Origin: CAISIP01 sp031367285
Lineage (GTDB): Bacteria > Pseudomonadota > Gammaproteobacteria > Burkholderiales > Burkholderiaceae_C
Length of the DNA: 13,957 nt
NCBI GenBank assembly: GCA_031367285.1
Contig: JANLPN010000379.1
Location: forward strand, 1 to 13,957
Direction: 5' to 3'
Made by a program: the position numbers and the translations under genes. The first letter of the stretch is position 1. Each line of letters starts with the position of its first letter. The notes under the pieces were generated by a model. The model worked only from the letters and a program-made list of their open reading frames with translations, did not search any database and had not been told where the DNA came from. Positions 8,201 through 13,957 of the stretch are shown here, one piece after another.

Positions 8201-9352
8201 TTCGCGCGTCCGCACTTTCAGAACGGGTTTTACGCCTGTAGCAAAGAAGCCAGGCGATTCAGTGTCATACCCTTGCCCGTCTACTACGGCGACAAACGCG
8301 CGGCCGGTCAGTTGCGCCACCTGGCGCGGACCTTCGCTGGTAAGCACCCAGGTATCGGCAGTCACGCATGGATTCGTGCTGCTGATGGTTTCGCAATAGG
8401 ACAGGTTGTTGTCGTTGTTGATGTGGTCCAGAAACAATACGCCGGGTTCGGCGTGGTCGTAGGTGGAGCGCATGATCTGGTCCCACAGGTCGCGTGCGCG
8501 CAGCTTGCGGTAGACCCACAGGCGGTGGCCATCGACCGGGGGCAATTCACTGGAAAACGCCGGGCCGCTCCCAAGTTTTCCTGCACCCCCTCGGGGGGCC
8601 TGACGCGAAGCGACAGGGCTGGGGGCCATATACGCGCCGGCAGCTTTTTGCGCGGCGCCGGGTTCGGCCCGGTGCACCAGTTCCACCTGGGTGTCCTGCT
8701 GCACGGCACGCATGAAAACATCCGTGACACCGACCGAGATGTTGAAATTTTTCAGCTCGCCGCGGTCCTTGGCACGGATGAACTCCTCGATGTCCGGGTG
8801 GTCGCAGCGCAACACGCCCATCTGCGCGCCACGCCGCGCGCCGGCCGACTCCACCGTCTCGCAGGAGCGGTCGAAGATATGCATGTAACTCACCGGGCCC
8901 GACGCACTGCTGCGCGTGCTGCCAACCCAGGCGCCGCGCGGGCGGATGCGTGAAAAGTCGTAGCCCACGCCGCCGCCCTTGCGCATGGTCTCCGCCGCCT
9001 GCGTGAGGGCAATATAGATGCCAGGGTGTCCATCCTCGGGTTGGGAAATCGAGTCGCCGACCGGCTGTACAAAACAGTTGATCAGCGTGGCCGCGAGCTC
9101 GGTGCCGGCCGCCGACTGGATACGCCCGGCCGGCAGAAAACCCTGTTGCAGCGCCTGCAGGAAGCGGCCTTCCCAGTGTTTCCGGTGTTCGGGGGCTTCG
9201 GCCTGGGCAAGGGCGTGGGCTACCCGCAGATTGACGTCGCGCACGGTCTTCTCGTCACCCTTGGCGTATTTTTCGAGCAGCACTTCTTCGCTGATGGTTT
9301 GGGCGGCCGGCGCCGTACGGGCCTGCGCTGTGGAGTGGGTGGTTTTGGACAT
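5231..9352 (-). CDS. nrdJ: Adenosylcobalamin-dependent (class II) ribonucleotide reductase, intein-containing precursor
   Basis: NrdJ converts ribonucleotides to deoxyribonucleotides in the cytosol, using a thiyl radical made from adenosylcobalamin. The precursor has 1373 residues; removing the intein (329-709) leaves 992. Family features are Cys93 in LINCFVQPVGDS (the expected N-terminal redox cysteine), RKGGGVGYDFSRIRPRGAW near 125-142, and the catalytic N-x-C-x-E loop, which reads STNP then CGEQPLPSYGCCCLGSI once spliced. PTGTISLAFADNASNGIEPPF follows at about 875-894. Two TSCPD-like segments come late in the protein, and a cysteine-rich tail holds C1346, C1349, C1360, C1363, C1366 and C1372. 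The start is the ATG at 9352, giving MSKTTHS; an upstream extension in frame is not protein-like. Residues about 242-275 are an unusual Pro/Gly/Ser-rich insert encoded by a dispersed repeat. The gene stands alone, divergent from the Liv operon. Function depends on intein splicing and on a B12 supply. Confidence 0.97.
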   Translation of the reverse strand: MSKTTHSTAQARTAPAAQTISEEVLLEKYAKGDEKTVRDVNLRVAHALAQAEAPEHRKHWEGRFLQALQQGFLPAGRIQSAAGTELAATLINCFVQPVGDSISQPEDGHPGIYIALTQAAETMRKGGGVGYDFSRIRPRGAWVGSTRSSASGPVSYMHIFDRSCETVESAGARRGAQMGVLRCDHPDIEEFIRAKDRGELKNFNISVGVTDVFMRAVQQDTQVELVHRAEPGAAQKAAGAYMAPSPVASRQAPRGGAGKLGSGPAFSSELPPVDGHRLWVYRKLRARDLWDQIMRSTYDHAEPGVLFLDHINNDNNLSYCETISSTNPCVTADTWVLTSEGPRQVAQLTGRAFVAVVDGQGYDTESPGFFATGVKPVLKVRTREGHALRLTAEHPVRRVMRSTRYLVQAEWTRAGDLVPGDQVLLHEHRALLGWDGAHTEAEGYLLGLLIGDGTLKADKAVLSVWATDLRLVGNGRPADGAQHGAGGIMRAAKAAADTLPHRADFRGWQRGIEGRGEFRLAMTALRDLAFSLGMAPGRKAITPVMEQASSVFSVGLLRGLFDADGSVQGTQEKGVSVRLTQSSLPLLEAVQRMLQRLGIIATIYRERHMAGPKRMPDGHGGHRQYQTLAVHELVISGDNLQIFADRIGFEDGQKSARLTQSLLAYRRAANRERFTATVDTVEDDGIETVYDVGIDYIHAFDANGLSVHNCGEQPLPSYGCCCLGSIDLTRFVLDPFEAAARFDTKAFAELAEVATRMLDNVLDVTVWPLAQQQEEARNKRRVGLGFTGLGDALIMLNLHYDSEAAREQARHIGAALRDAAYGASVDLARERGAFPLFNADLYLSGQSFASRLPQPLKDRIRAHGLRNSHLLSIAPTGTISLAFADNASNGIEPPFSWSYTRKKRMADGGFKEYAVEDHAWRLYRHLKGTDAPLSSAFVTALELSAQAHAAMVAAVAPTIDTAISKTVNVPADYPYADFADLYMQAWLSGLKGLATYRPNNVLGSVLSTGAPLAAAPLTIPDANRRLALERLPAPVLSSLRWPGRPELPGGNPAWTFMVHHPFGDFALFVGELAAQEGGAPRPFEVWINGAEQPRGLGALAKTLSMDLRANDAAWLQLKLDALATVAEERSFEMPFPPYGEKRLFPGVVAATAAVVRWRCEQLKALPAGALTGPTPVLDAMFSREEPLTGPSGTLAWAVDVDNPATGERFTLTLKEITLPGPDGHAVTRPCAVGFSGNYPRALDGLARLLSLDMRVIDPAWIGMKLRKLLNYAEPLGSFMAFVPGLPHNERRQQTWPSTVAYLARLIIHRYAMLGVLDERGYPVREMGVLETPTDPQDHALLAGKPCPECGNPTVIRRDGCDFCTACGYVGQCG
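7226..8368 (-). mobile_element. Intein with LAGLIDADG homing endonuclease, inserted at the NrdJ active site
   Basis: This 381-residue in-frame insertion starts with Cys1 (CVTADTWVLTSEG, block A) and ends with the penultimate His and terminal Asn of GLSVHN (block G). The +1 extein residue is Cys. Block B is LRLTAEHPVR, with the T-x-x-H motif at intein residues 63-66; block F is VYDVGIDYIHAF near 361-372. Two dodecapeptide motifs, LLGLLIGDG (117-125, catalytic Asp124) and LLRGLFDADG (228-237, Asp236), mark an apparently intact double-motif homing endonuclease. All splicing residues are present, so it should excise itself and join STNP to CGEQPLP. The +1 cysteine is also the thiyl-radical cysteine of the reductase, so the enzyme is inactive until splicing. 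The insertion is a known hot spot for inteins in ribonucleotide reductases. Confidence 0.97.
7293..7320. repeat. 12-bp perfect inverted repeat inside the intein coding region
   Basis: TCGATACCGTCG and CGACGGTATCGA are perfect 12-bp arms around a 4-nt loop (TCTT on the plus strand, AAGA in the mRNA). The hairpin lies in the segment encoding TVDTVEDDGIET, just before intein block F. A partial direct repeat, ATACCGACGTC against ATACCGTCGTC (one mismatch), sits 24 bp to its left at 7272-7282. No function is known. Confidence 0.8.
8551..8628. repeat. Dispersed GC-rich palindromic repeat captured in frame within nrdJ
   Basis: This stretch has stacked dyads unlike the surrounding code: GGAAAAC (8552-8558) against GTTTTCC (8575-8581), CCCCC-TC-GGGGG at 8586-8597, and CGC-GAA-GCG at 8604-8612. 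It then runs into GGGCTGGGGGCC. The pattern matches, from memory, the intergenic palindromic repeats common in Comamonadaceae chromosomes. On the nrdJ strand it reads through without a stop as MAPSPVASRQAPRGGAGK and further Gly/Ser/Pro-rich residues, ahead of the conserved LWVYRKL. Related NrdJ proteins, as remembered, go from KAAGA(Y/W) to LWVYRKL with only a few residues between. No second copy is visible in this window, so its repeat nature needs a genome comparison. Confidence 0.65.
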
Positions 9353-9384
9353 GGCAAACGGCCTGGTCAGGGTGCAAGTTCCGG

Positions 9385-9413
9385 AACGTAGCACAAACCT
9401 CGTTCTACACCAA
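9385..9413 (-). promoter_or_regulatory. Possible nrdJ promoter
   Basis: On the minus strand TTGGTG and TACGTT are separated by 17 nt, with a TG one base before the second hexamer (extended -10 style), 33 bp upstream of the nrdJ ATG. The match to the sigma-70 consensus is weak (about 3 of 6 and 4 of 6). No clear NrdR box or cobalamin riboswitch is visible in the 255-bp gap. Confidence 0.25.
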
Positions 9414-9607
9414 AAGCAGACGCATTGGTGACAGTTGGAGATGAAGCCGCACCCGCCGCGGTGCCTGCGAAAACGCGTGCTTGGGTGCGCCCGCACGCCT
9501 ATGGCCTATGGTGTGCACGAGGGTTTCTCCGGGTACGGTTGCAGCCAGGCCTTGACTACCATCGCGCATGCTCAAGACGTACCCCCAACTGGACCAGGAA
9601 CCGTGAG

Positions 9608-10417
9608 GTGGTAACACGGCCCGCGTCCGATGCCTCCCAGGCCTTGTTGAGCGTACGCGATGTCACGGTGCAGTTTGGCGGCATCGTGGCGCTGGATGGC
9701 ATAAATTTCGACGTGGTGCGGGGCAGCATCTGTGGCCTGATCGGGCCCAACGGCGCCGGCAAAACCACGCTGTTCAACTGCATGAGCCGGCTCTACAACT
9801 ACCAGCGTGGCGACATCCTGTTTGAAGGCCGGTCCATTACCGCCACACCCACGCACCGCGTGGCTGGCCTGGGGCTGGGGCGCACGTTCCAGAACCTGGC
9901 CATGTTCCGGACCATGCCGGTGCGCGAGAACGTGATGGTGGGTGCGCATTCGCGTTCCCGGGCCGGTTTTTTTTCCAGCGCATTGTGGCTGCCGCGTGTG
10001 CGTGCGGAAGAGCGCCGCCTGCGTGAGCGCGCGGGTGAAATCATGGACCAGCTTGGGCTGACCCCGTTCCAGCACCGTCCGGTTGGCGACCTGCCGTTTG
10101 CCACGCAAAAACGCGTGGAGCTGGGCCGCGCGCTGGCAGCGGATCCCAAGCTGCTGATGCTTGATGAACCCGCTGCCGGGCTCAACCACGAGGAACTGGA
10201 GGATCTGGCCGGCCTGATCCGCGATGTGCGTGACCGGCTCAAGATCACGGTGTTGCTGGTGGAGCACCACATGAGCCTGGTAATGGGGGTGTCCGACCAT
10301 ATCGTGGCGCTGAATTTCGGCCGCAAGATCGCGGAAGGCACACCGCATGAGATACAAAACCATGCGGACGTGATCGAAGCCTATCTGGGAACTCCAGCGC
10401 ATGCCAAAGCTTCTTGA
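9608..10417 (+). CDS. livG: Branched-chain amino acid-type ABC transporter, ATP-binding protein (LivG-like)
   Basis: This 269-residue cytosolic ATPase belongs to the HAAT (Liv) import family. Walker A is GPNGAGKTT (46-54), the Q-loop glutamine is Q95 in GRTFQN, Walker B is KLLMLDEP (181-188), and the switch histidine is H220 in LLVEHHM. AAGLNHEE marks the D-loop. The signature motif is LPFATQKRVELGRAL, divergent from LSGGQ, although this position varies in LivG proteins. The C-terminal HIVALNFGRKIAEGTPHEI and YLG ending are typical of LivG. The GTG at 9608 is chosen because AGGAA lies about 7 nt upstream and the family begins shortly before the LLSVRDVTVQFGG segment; the longer upstream frame is not protein-like. 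It is the first gene of the operon and overlaps livF by 17 nt. The solute is not determined. Confidence 0.94.
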   Translation: MVTRPASDASQALLSVRDVTVQFGGIVALDGINFDVVRGSICGLIGPNGAGKTTLFNCMSRLYNYQRGDILFEGRSITATPTHRVAGLGLGRTFQNLAMFRTMPVRENVMVGAHSRSRAGFFSSALWLPRVRAEERRLRERAGEIMDQLGLTPFQHRPVGDLPFATQKRVELGRALAADPKLLMLDEPAAGLNHEELEDLAGLIRDVRDRLKITVLLVEHHMSLVMGVSDHIVALNFGRKIAEGTPHEIQNHADVIEAYLGTPAHAKAS

Positions 10418-11114
10418 CGTGATCAAGCTGGGTGCGGCGTACGGGGCTACCCGGGTGTTGCACGATCTGGCCTTCTCGCTCGAAGCGGGGCGCATCACGG
10501 CCATTCTCGGGGCCAATGGGGCGGGCAAGACCACCACTTTGCGGGCTTTGTGCCAGACCGTGCGTACCACGGGCAGCATTGTTTTCGACGGGCAGCAGTT
10601 GGTTGGCAAGGCGACCGAAAACGTGGTGCGCCTGGGCGTGGCCCATGTACCCGATGGCCGGGGCACTTTCGCCGGCTTGTCGGTCGAGGAGAACCTGCGC
10701 CTGGGTGCCTATGTACGCGGCGACAAGGCAGGGCTGGCGCTGGACATGGACCGGGCGTTCACGCGATTCCCCATCCTCAAGCTGCGCCGCCACCAGCAGG
10801 CCGGAACCTTGTCGGGTGGCGAGCAGCAGATGCTTGCCATCAGCCGCGCCCTGATGCTGCGCCCCAAACTGCTGCTGCTCGATGAGCCTTCGTTCGGCCT
10901 GGCGCCGAAGATCGTGGCCGAGATTTTCGACATCATGCGCACCATCAACCAGGAGGACAAGGTCAGCATGCTGCTGGTGGAGCAGAATGCCAGCCTGGCG
11001 CTGGACCTGGCCGACCATGCCTATCTGCTGGAGACCGGACGCGTGGCGCTGTCCGGCCCCAGCGATCAGATCAAGAACGACGAGTCGGTGCGCCGCGCTT
11101 ATTTGGGCTACTGA
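10401..11114 (+). CDS. livF: Branched-chain amino acid-type ABC transporter, ATP-binding protein (LivF-like)
   Basis: This 237-residue partner ATPase of LivG has Walker A GANGAGKTT (37-45), signature LSGGEQQML (137-145) and Walker B LLLLDEP (157-163). The family-typical glutamine replaces the switch histidine in LLVEQN (192-196). VPDGRGTFAGLSVEENLRLG is characteristic of LivF. The length is normal. It starts inside the end of livG and stops one base before the permease ATG, so its translation is coupled to both neighbours. LivF and LivG would form the heterodimeric motor under the LivH/LivM membrane channel. The two ATPases differ in their signature motifs, so their two ATP sites may not be equivalent. 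Confidence 0.96.
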   Translation: MPKLLDVIKLGAAYGATRVLHDLAFSLEAGRITAILGANGAGKTTTLRALCQTVRTTGSIVFDGQQLVGKATENVVRLGVAHVPDGRGTFAGLSVEENLRLGAYVRGDKAGLALDMDRAFTRFPILKLRRHQQAGTLSGGEQQMLAISRALMLRPKLLLLDEPSFGLAPKIVAEIFDIMRTINQEDKVSMLLVEQNASLALDLADHAYLLETGRVALSGPSDQIKNDESVRRAYLGY

Positions 11115-11115
11115 A

Positions 11116-11988
11116 ATGGAAGCCCTGCTGCACCAAATTTTCTCGGGCCTGGCCAACGGCTGCATTTACGGCTCGGTGGCGCTGGCGCTGGTGATGATTT
11201 ACCAGGCCACGCACCACATAAATTTTTCGCAGGGCGAGATGGCGACTTTCAGCACTTTCATCGCGTGGGCGCTGATACAGGCGGGCTGGCCCTACTGGGC
11301 TGCGTTTGCGGCCACGGTGGCGATTTCGTTTACCGGGGGCCTGGTGCTGCAGCGCCTGATCCTGCGGCCGCTGGAGAAGGCCCCGGTGTTGACCAACGTG
11401 ATCGTGTTCATCGGCCTGCTGCTGATATTCAACGCCTTGTCGGGCTGGATCTTCGACCACACGCTGAAGTCCTTCCCGAGCCCGTTCCCCAAGGATTCCG
11501 CATTGGCCACCAAATATTTCTCCGCGCATGACCTGGGCTCGGTGGCCGTGATGTTGTGTGTGCTGGCTGCGCTGTTTGCATTTTTCCGCCTGACGCCTTT
11601 GGGCCTGGCAATGCGCGCGGCGGCGCAGAACCCGGACTCTGCGCGCCTGGTGGGCATACGCGTGTCGTGGATGCTGGCGCTGGGTTGGGGTCTGGCCGCC
11701 GCGATCGGCGCGGTGGCCGGCATGATGGTCGCGCCCATTGTTTTCCTGGACCCCAACATGATGACGGGCATCCTGCTGTACGGCTTTGCGGCTGCCTTGC
11801 TGGGCGGTGTCGATAACCCGCTGGGTGCCGTCATCGGAGGATTTATCGTAGGTGTGCTGGAGAATCTGCTGGGTGCCTACGTGATTGGCACCGAACTCAA
11901 ATTGACCGTGGCCCTGGCTCTGATCGTCGTGACGCTTACCTTGCGGCCCAACGGGCTGTTCGGGAAAAACGTGGTAACCCGCGTATGA
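11116..11988 (+). CDS. livH: Branched-chain amino acid-type ABC transporter, inner-membrane permease (LivH-like)
   Basis: This 290-residue inner-membrane permease has several hydrophobic helices (about 16-30, 42-80, 92-112, 140-160, 185-210, 216-250 and 262-276). The N-terminal GLANGCIYGSVALALVMIYQ and HHINFSQGEMATF are LivH hallmarks. The cytoplasmic loop that contacts the ATPases includes TPLGLAMRAAAQNPDSARLVGI in the 160-181 region. Near the C-terminus, ALLGGVDNPLGAVIGG and LTLRPNGLFGK fit the family closely. The ATG at 11116 follows the livF TGA by a single base and gives the usual short N-terminus; an upstream extension in the same frame lies inside livF and is rejected. The stop codon overlaps the livM ATG in an ATGA arrangement. 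Confidence 0.96.
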   Translation: MEALLHQIFSGLANGCIYGSVALALVMIYQATHHINFSQGEMATFSTFIAWALIQAGWPYWAAFAATVAISFTGGLVLQRLILRPLEKAPVLTNVIVFIGLLLIFNALSGWIFDHTLKSFPSPFPKDSALATKYFSAHDLGSVAVMLCVLAALFAFFRLTPLGLAMRAAAQNPDSARLVGIRVSWMLALGWGLAAAIGAVAGMMVAPIVFLDPNMMTGILLYGFAAALLGGVDNPLGAVIGGFIVGVLENLLGAYVIGTELKLTVALALIVVTLTLRPNGLFGKNVVTRV

Positions 11989-12968
11989 GGGCGCTGAACG
12001 GCAAAGGGGCATGGTTCTGCTGGGCCGTGTTGTTGGTGGCGCTGTTGGTGCTGCCGTTTCTGTTCAAGAACTACCGGGTGTTCCAGTTCAATCTGGTGTT
12101 GGTGTACGCCATTGCGATTCTCGGTTTGAATATCCTTACCGGTTTCAATGGGCAGATATCGCTCGGTCACGGCGCGTTTTACGCCGTGGGTGCCTACACT
12201 GCGGCGGTACTCATGGACAAGCTCGGCGTGCCCTACTGGCTTACCTTGCCGGCGGCCGGCGCCGTGTGTTTCGCTTTTGGCTTCGTGCTCGGTTTTCCGG
12301 CCTTGCGGCTGGCCGGCCATTACCTGGCGCTGGCAACCTTCGGGCTGGCGCTGGCGATGCCGCAACTGCTCAAGTACAAGAAGATCGAAGGGCTCACCGG
12401 TGGCGTGCAGGGCATCGTATTGACCAAGCCCGACGCGCCGTTTTCCTTTAGTCTGTTTGGCCAGCCGTTGAGTGCCGACCGCTGGCTGTATTTCGTCACG
12501 CTGGCGGTGGCTGCGCTGATGTTCCTGCTGGCATGGAACCTGTTGCGCGGGCGGGTTGGTCGAGCGCTGATCGCCATTCGAGACCACCCGATAGCGGCCA
12601 CGGCCATGGGCATCAACCTGCCGATGTTCAAGTCGCTGGCATTTGGTGTGTCGGCCGGTTTCACGGGCGTGGCCGGAGCACTGGGCGCAATTACCGTGGC
12701 TTTTGTGTCGCCGGACAGTTTTACCGTCCAGCTGTCGATCTTCCTGCTGGTAGGCCTGGTGGTGGGGGGCCTGGCGTCCATTCCCGGCGCGATCTTCGGC
12801 GCCATCTTTATCCAGTACGTGCCCAACATCGCGGACCAGATTTCAAAATCGGCACCGGCCGCCATCTACGGCACGTTGCTTATCGGACTGATGTACCTGA
12901 TGCCCACCGGGGTGATGGGTATGGTGCGCAGGGTGTGGGTGCGGCTGTGGTCGCGCGCCACGGGTTGA
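11985..12968 (+). CDS. livM: Branched-chain amino acid-type ABC transporter, inner-membrane permease (LivM-like)
   Basis: This second permease subunit has 327 residues and multiple hydrophobic helices. The LivM hallmark GLNILTGFNGQISLGHGAF is at residues 47-65. The ATPase-contacting loop lies near 188-220 and includes GRALIAIRDHPIAATAMGI and FKSLAFGVSAGFTGVAGAL. LLVGLVVGGLASIPGAIFGA and GLMYLMPTGVMGMVRRV close the protein as in relatives. It pairs with LivH to form the transmembrane path for the solute. The 4-nt ATGA overlap with livH implies coupled translation. The length is within the usual range, and no broken motif is seen. Confidence 0.97.
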   Translation: MRALNGKGAWFCWAVLLVALLVLPFLFKNYRVFQFNLVLVYAIAILGLNILTGFNGQISLGHGAFYAVGAYTAAVLMDKLGVPYWLTLPAAGAVCFAFGFVLGFPALRLAGHYLALATFGLALAMPQLLKYKKIEGLTGGVQGIVLTKPDAPFSFSLFGQPLSADRWLYFVTLAVAALMFLLAWNLLRGRVGRALIAIRDHPIAATAMGINLPMFKSLAFGVSAGFTGVAGALGAITVAFVSPDSFTVQLSIFLLVGLVVGGLASIPGAIFGAIFIQYVPNIADQISKSAPAAIYGTLLIGLMYLMPTGVMGMVRRVWVRLWSRATG

Positions 12969-12997
12969 CCGGACGACATCGCTGGTCCGGCCGGTTC
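12967..12997 (+). terminator. Possible hairpin between livM and the binding-protein gene
   Basis: CCGGAC at 12969-12974 pairs with GTCCGG at 12985-12990 around a 10-nt loop, and ACCGG/CCGGT offers an alternative pairing. A short T-rich run (TTCTTTT) follows. It starts at the livM stop and lies about 33 bp before the next ATG. It could act as a weak attenuator or as a 3' end stabiliser that sets different amounts of membrane and binding proteins. The stem is short, so this is tentative. Confidence 0.35.
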
Positions 12998-13030
12998 TTT
13001 TGGTAAGTCATTTTTGAAGGAGACGGGAAC

Positions 13031-13957
13031 ATGAGACTCAAATATTTCGGCCTCGTGCTGGCCGGTATCACGGCTGCGCTGATGGGCACATCGGCCCTTG
13101 CGCAGAAAAAGTACGACACGGGTGCCACCGACAAGGAAATCAAGATCGGCCACGTGATAGCGTATTCCGGCCCCGCGTCGGCGTACGGTGCCATAGGAAA
13201 AGCGATCGGCGCCTATTTCGACAAGGTCAATGCCGAAGGCGGCGTCAATGGCCGCATGATCAAGTTCCTGTCGCTGGACGATGGCTACAACCCGGCCAAG
13301 ACGGTGGAGCAGGTGCGCAAGCTGGTGGAGGAGGAGGAGGTGCTGCTGTTGTTCCAGCCGCTGGGCACGCCGTCCAACACCGCGATCCACAAGTACATGA
13401 ACACCAAGAAGGTGCCGCAACTCTTCGTCGCCACGGGTGCAACGCTGTGGGGCGATCCGAAGAACTTTCCCTACACCATGGGTTGGCAACCGAGTTACCA
13501 GTCGGAGGCCCGGAACTATGCGGCCCATTTGCTGGAGACCAAGCCAAACGCCAAGATAGGTATCCTGATGCAGAACGACGACTACGGCAAGGACTACCTC
13601 AAGGGCTTCGAGGATGGCCTGGGCGACAAGGCCAAGACCATGATCGTCTCCAAGGTGACCTACGAAGTGACCGACCCCACGGTGGACAGCCAGATCGTCA
13701 CGCTCAAGGCCTCGGGCGCGGATACGTTCTTCAACATCACCACGCCGAAGTTCGCCGCGCAGGCAATCAAGAAAGCGGCCGAGATCGGCTGGAAGCCGGT
13801 GCATTACGTCAACAGCGTGTCTACGTCGGTGGCCGGTGTGCTCACTCCGGCCGGCCTGGACGCCTCGATGGGTCTTATTTCGGCCCAGTACATCAAGGAT
13901 CCCACCGATCCGCAGGTGCAGTCCGGCAAGGAGTGGGACGAGTGGGTGGCGTGGATG
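13031..13957 (+). CDS. Periplasmic substrate-binding protein of a branched-chain amino acid-type ABC transporter (partial, C-terminus outside window)
   Basis: The 309 visible residues begin with a Sec signal peptide (MRLKYFGLVLAG... ending ALA at 24, cleavage before QKK). The mature protein continues with a type 1 periplasmic binding fold (Peripla_BP_6, Leu/Ile/Val-binding class). Recognisable stretches are EIKIGHVIAYSGPASAYG, YFDKVNAEGGVNGRMI, DDGYNPAKTVEQVRKLVE, LFQPLGTPSNTAIHKYMN, and GILMQNDDYGKDYLKGFEDG. The ATG follows GAAGGAGACGGGAAC, a strong Shine-Dalgarno at good spacing. It sits 62 bp after livM and would deliver the solute to LivHM. The family binds branched-chain amino acids, other amino acids, amides or aromatic acids, and the visible sequence does not decide which. 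A GAG-rich stretch near 13328 encodes four consecutive glutamates. Confidence 0.95.
   Translation, partial: MRLKYFGLVLAGITAALMGTSALAQKKYDTGATDKEIKIGHVIAYSGPASAYGAIGKAIGAYFDKVNAEGGVNGRMIKFLSLDDGYNPAKTVEQVRKLVEEEEVLLLFQPLGTPSNTAIHKYMNTKKVPQLFVATGATLWGDPKNFPYTMGWQPSYQSEARNYAAHLLETKPNAKIGILMQNDDYGKDYLKGFEDGLGDKAKTMIVSKVTYEVTDPTVDSQIVTLKASGADTFFNITTPKFAAQAIKKAAEIGWKPVHYVNSVSTSVAGVLTPAGLDASMGLISAQYIKDPTDPQVQSGKEWDEWVAWM

Noticed and set aside
9353..9496. N-terminal extension of NrdJ by 48 residues
   Set aside because: The extension is Arg/Cys-rich and not like the family; the ATG at 9352 gives MSKTTHS and a normal start.
9425..9607. Longer livG frame starting at 9425
   Set aside because: The upstream residues are not family-like, and the GTG at 9608 has an AGGAA at proper spacing.
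9353..9607. Cobalamin riboswitch upstream of the B12-dependent reductase
   Set aside because: No B12-box-like sequence or long structured leader is evident, and the gap is shared with the livG promoter.
9967..9974. Run of eight T in livG as a phase-variation tract
   Set aside because: The reading frame is intact (GFFS), the run is short for slippage switching, and nothing else suggests phase variation.
9572..10666. 364-residue minus-strand frame opposite livG and livF
   Set aside because: It is an antisense shadow spanning two well-supported genes, with no family features.
12866..13804. 312-residue minus-strand frame opposite livM and the binding-protein gene
   Set aside because: It has His/Leu/Arg-rich shadow composition and crosses the real signal peptide and intergenic gap.

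Overview
The window looks like chromosomal DNA of a high-GC betaproteobacterium, most likely Burkholderiales and probably the Comamonadaceae (Polaromonas/Rhodoferax/Variovorax-like). This placement rests on protein flavour, codon use, the Liv-type transporter cluster, a B12-dependent ribonucleotide reductase with a C-terminal zinc-finger tail, and a GC-rich palindromic repeat of the kind scattered through Comamonadaceae genomes. It is a judgement from memory, not a database result.

Left part (1-4561, all minus strand). A NarL-type response regulator is cut by the window's left edge. It is preceded by its likely partner, a 1069-residue membrane sensor kinase with a Cache-type periplasmic domain, four PAS domains and a HisKA_3/HATPase core. 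Upstream lies a luciferase-like (LLM) flavin oxidoreductase gene broken by a single-base frameshift near 4216/4217. An 8-bp inverted repeat just before the kinase start could mask its ribosome binding site.

Middle (4751-9352). A small DUF427 protein on the plus strand faces nrdJ, the adenosylcobalamin-dependent (class II) ribonucleotide reductase on the minus strand. nrdJ is the most notable locus. It carries a 381-residue intein with a LAGLIDADG homing endonuclease, inserted immediately before the catalytic thiyl-radical cysteine. About 160 bp away in the N-extein, a dispersed palindromic repeat appears to have been absorbed in frame, adding roughly 30-34 low-complexity residues. The intein coding region also contains a 12-bp perfect inverted repeat. 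Between nrdJ and the DUF427 gene lies a start-less, coding-like tail that may be the remnant of a lost gene.

Right part (9608-13957, plus strand). This is a tightly packed branched-chain-amino-acid-type (HAAT/Liv) ABC importer operon: ATPase LivG, ATPase LivF, permease LivH, permease LivM and, after a 62-bp gap with a possible hairpin, a periplasmic substrate-binding protein cut by the window end. The first four genes overlap or nearly touch (17-nt overlap, 1-nt gap, 4-nt overlap), which implies translational coupling. The substrate cannot be read from the sequence. The 255-bp divergent gap between nrdJ and livG probably holds both promoters. No RNA genes, CRISPR arrays or IS elements were seen, and no gene-free stretch exceeds 300 bp.
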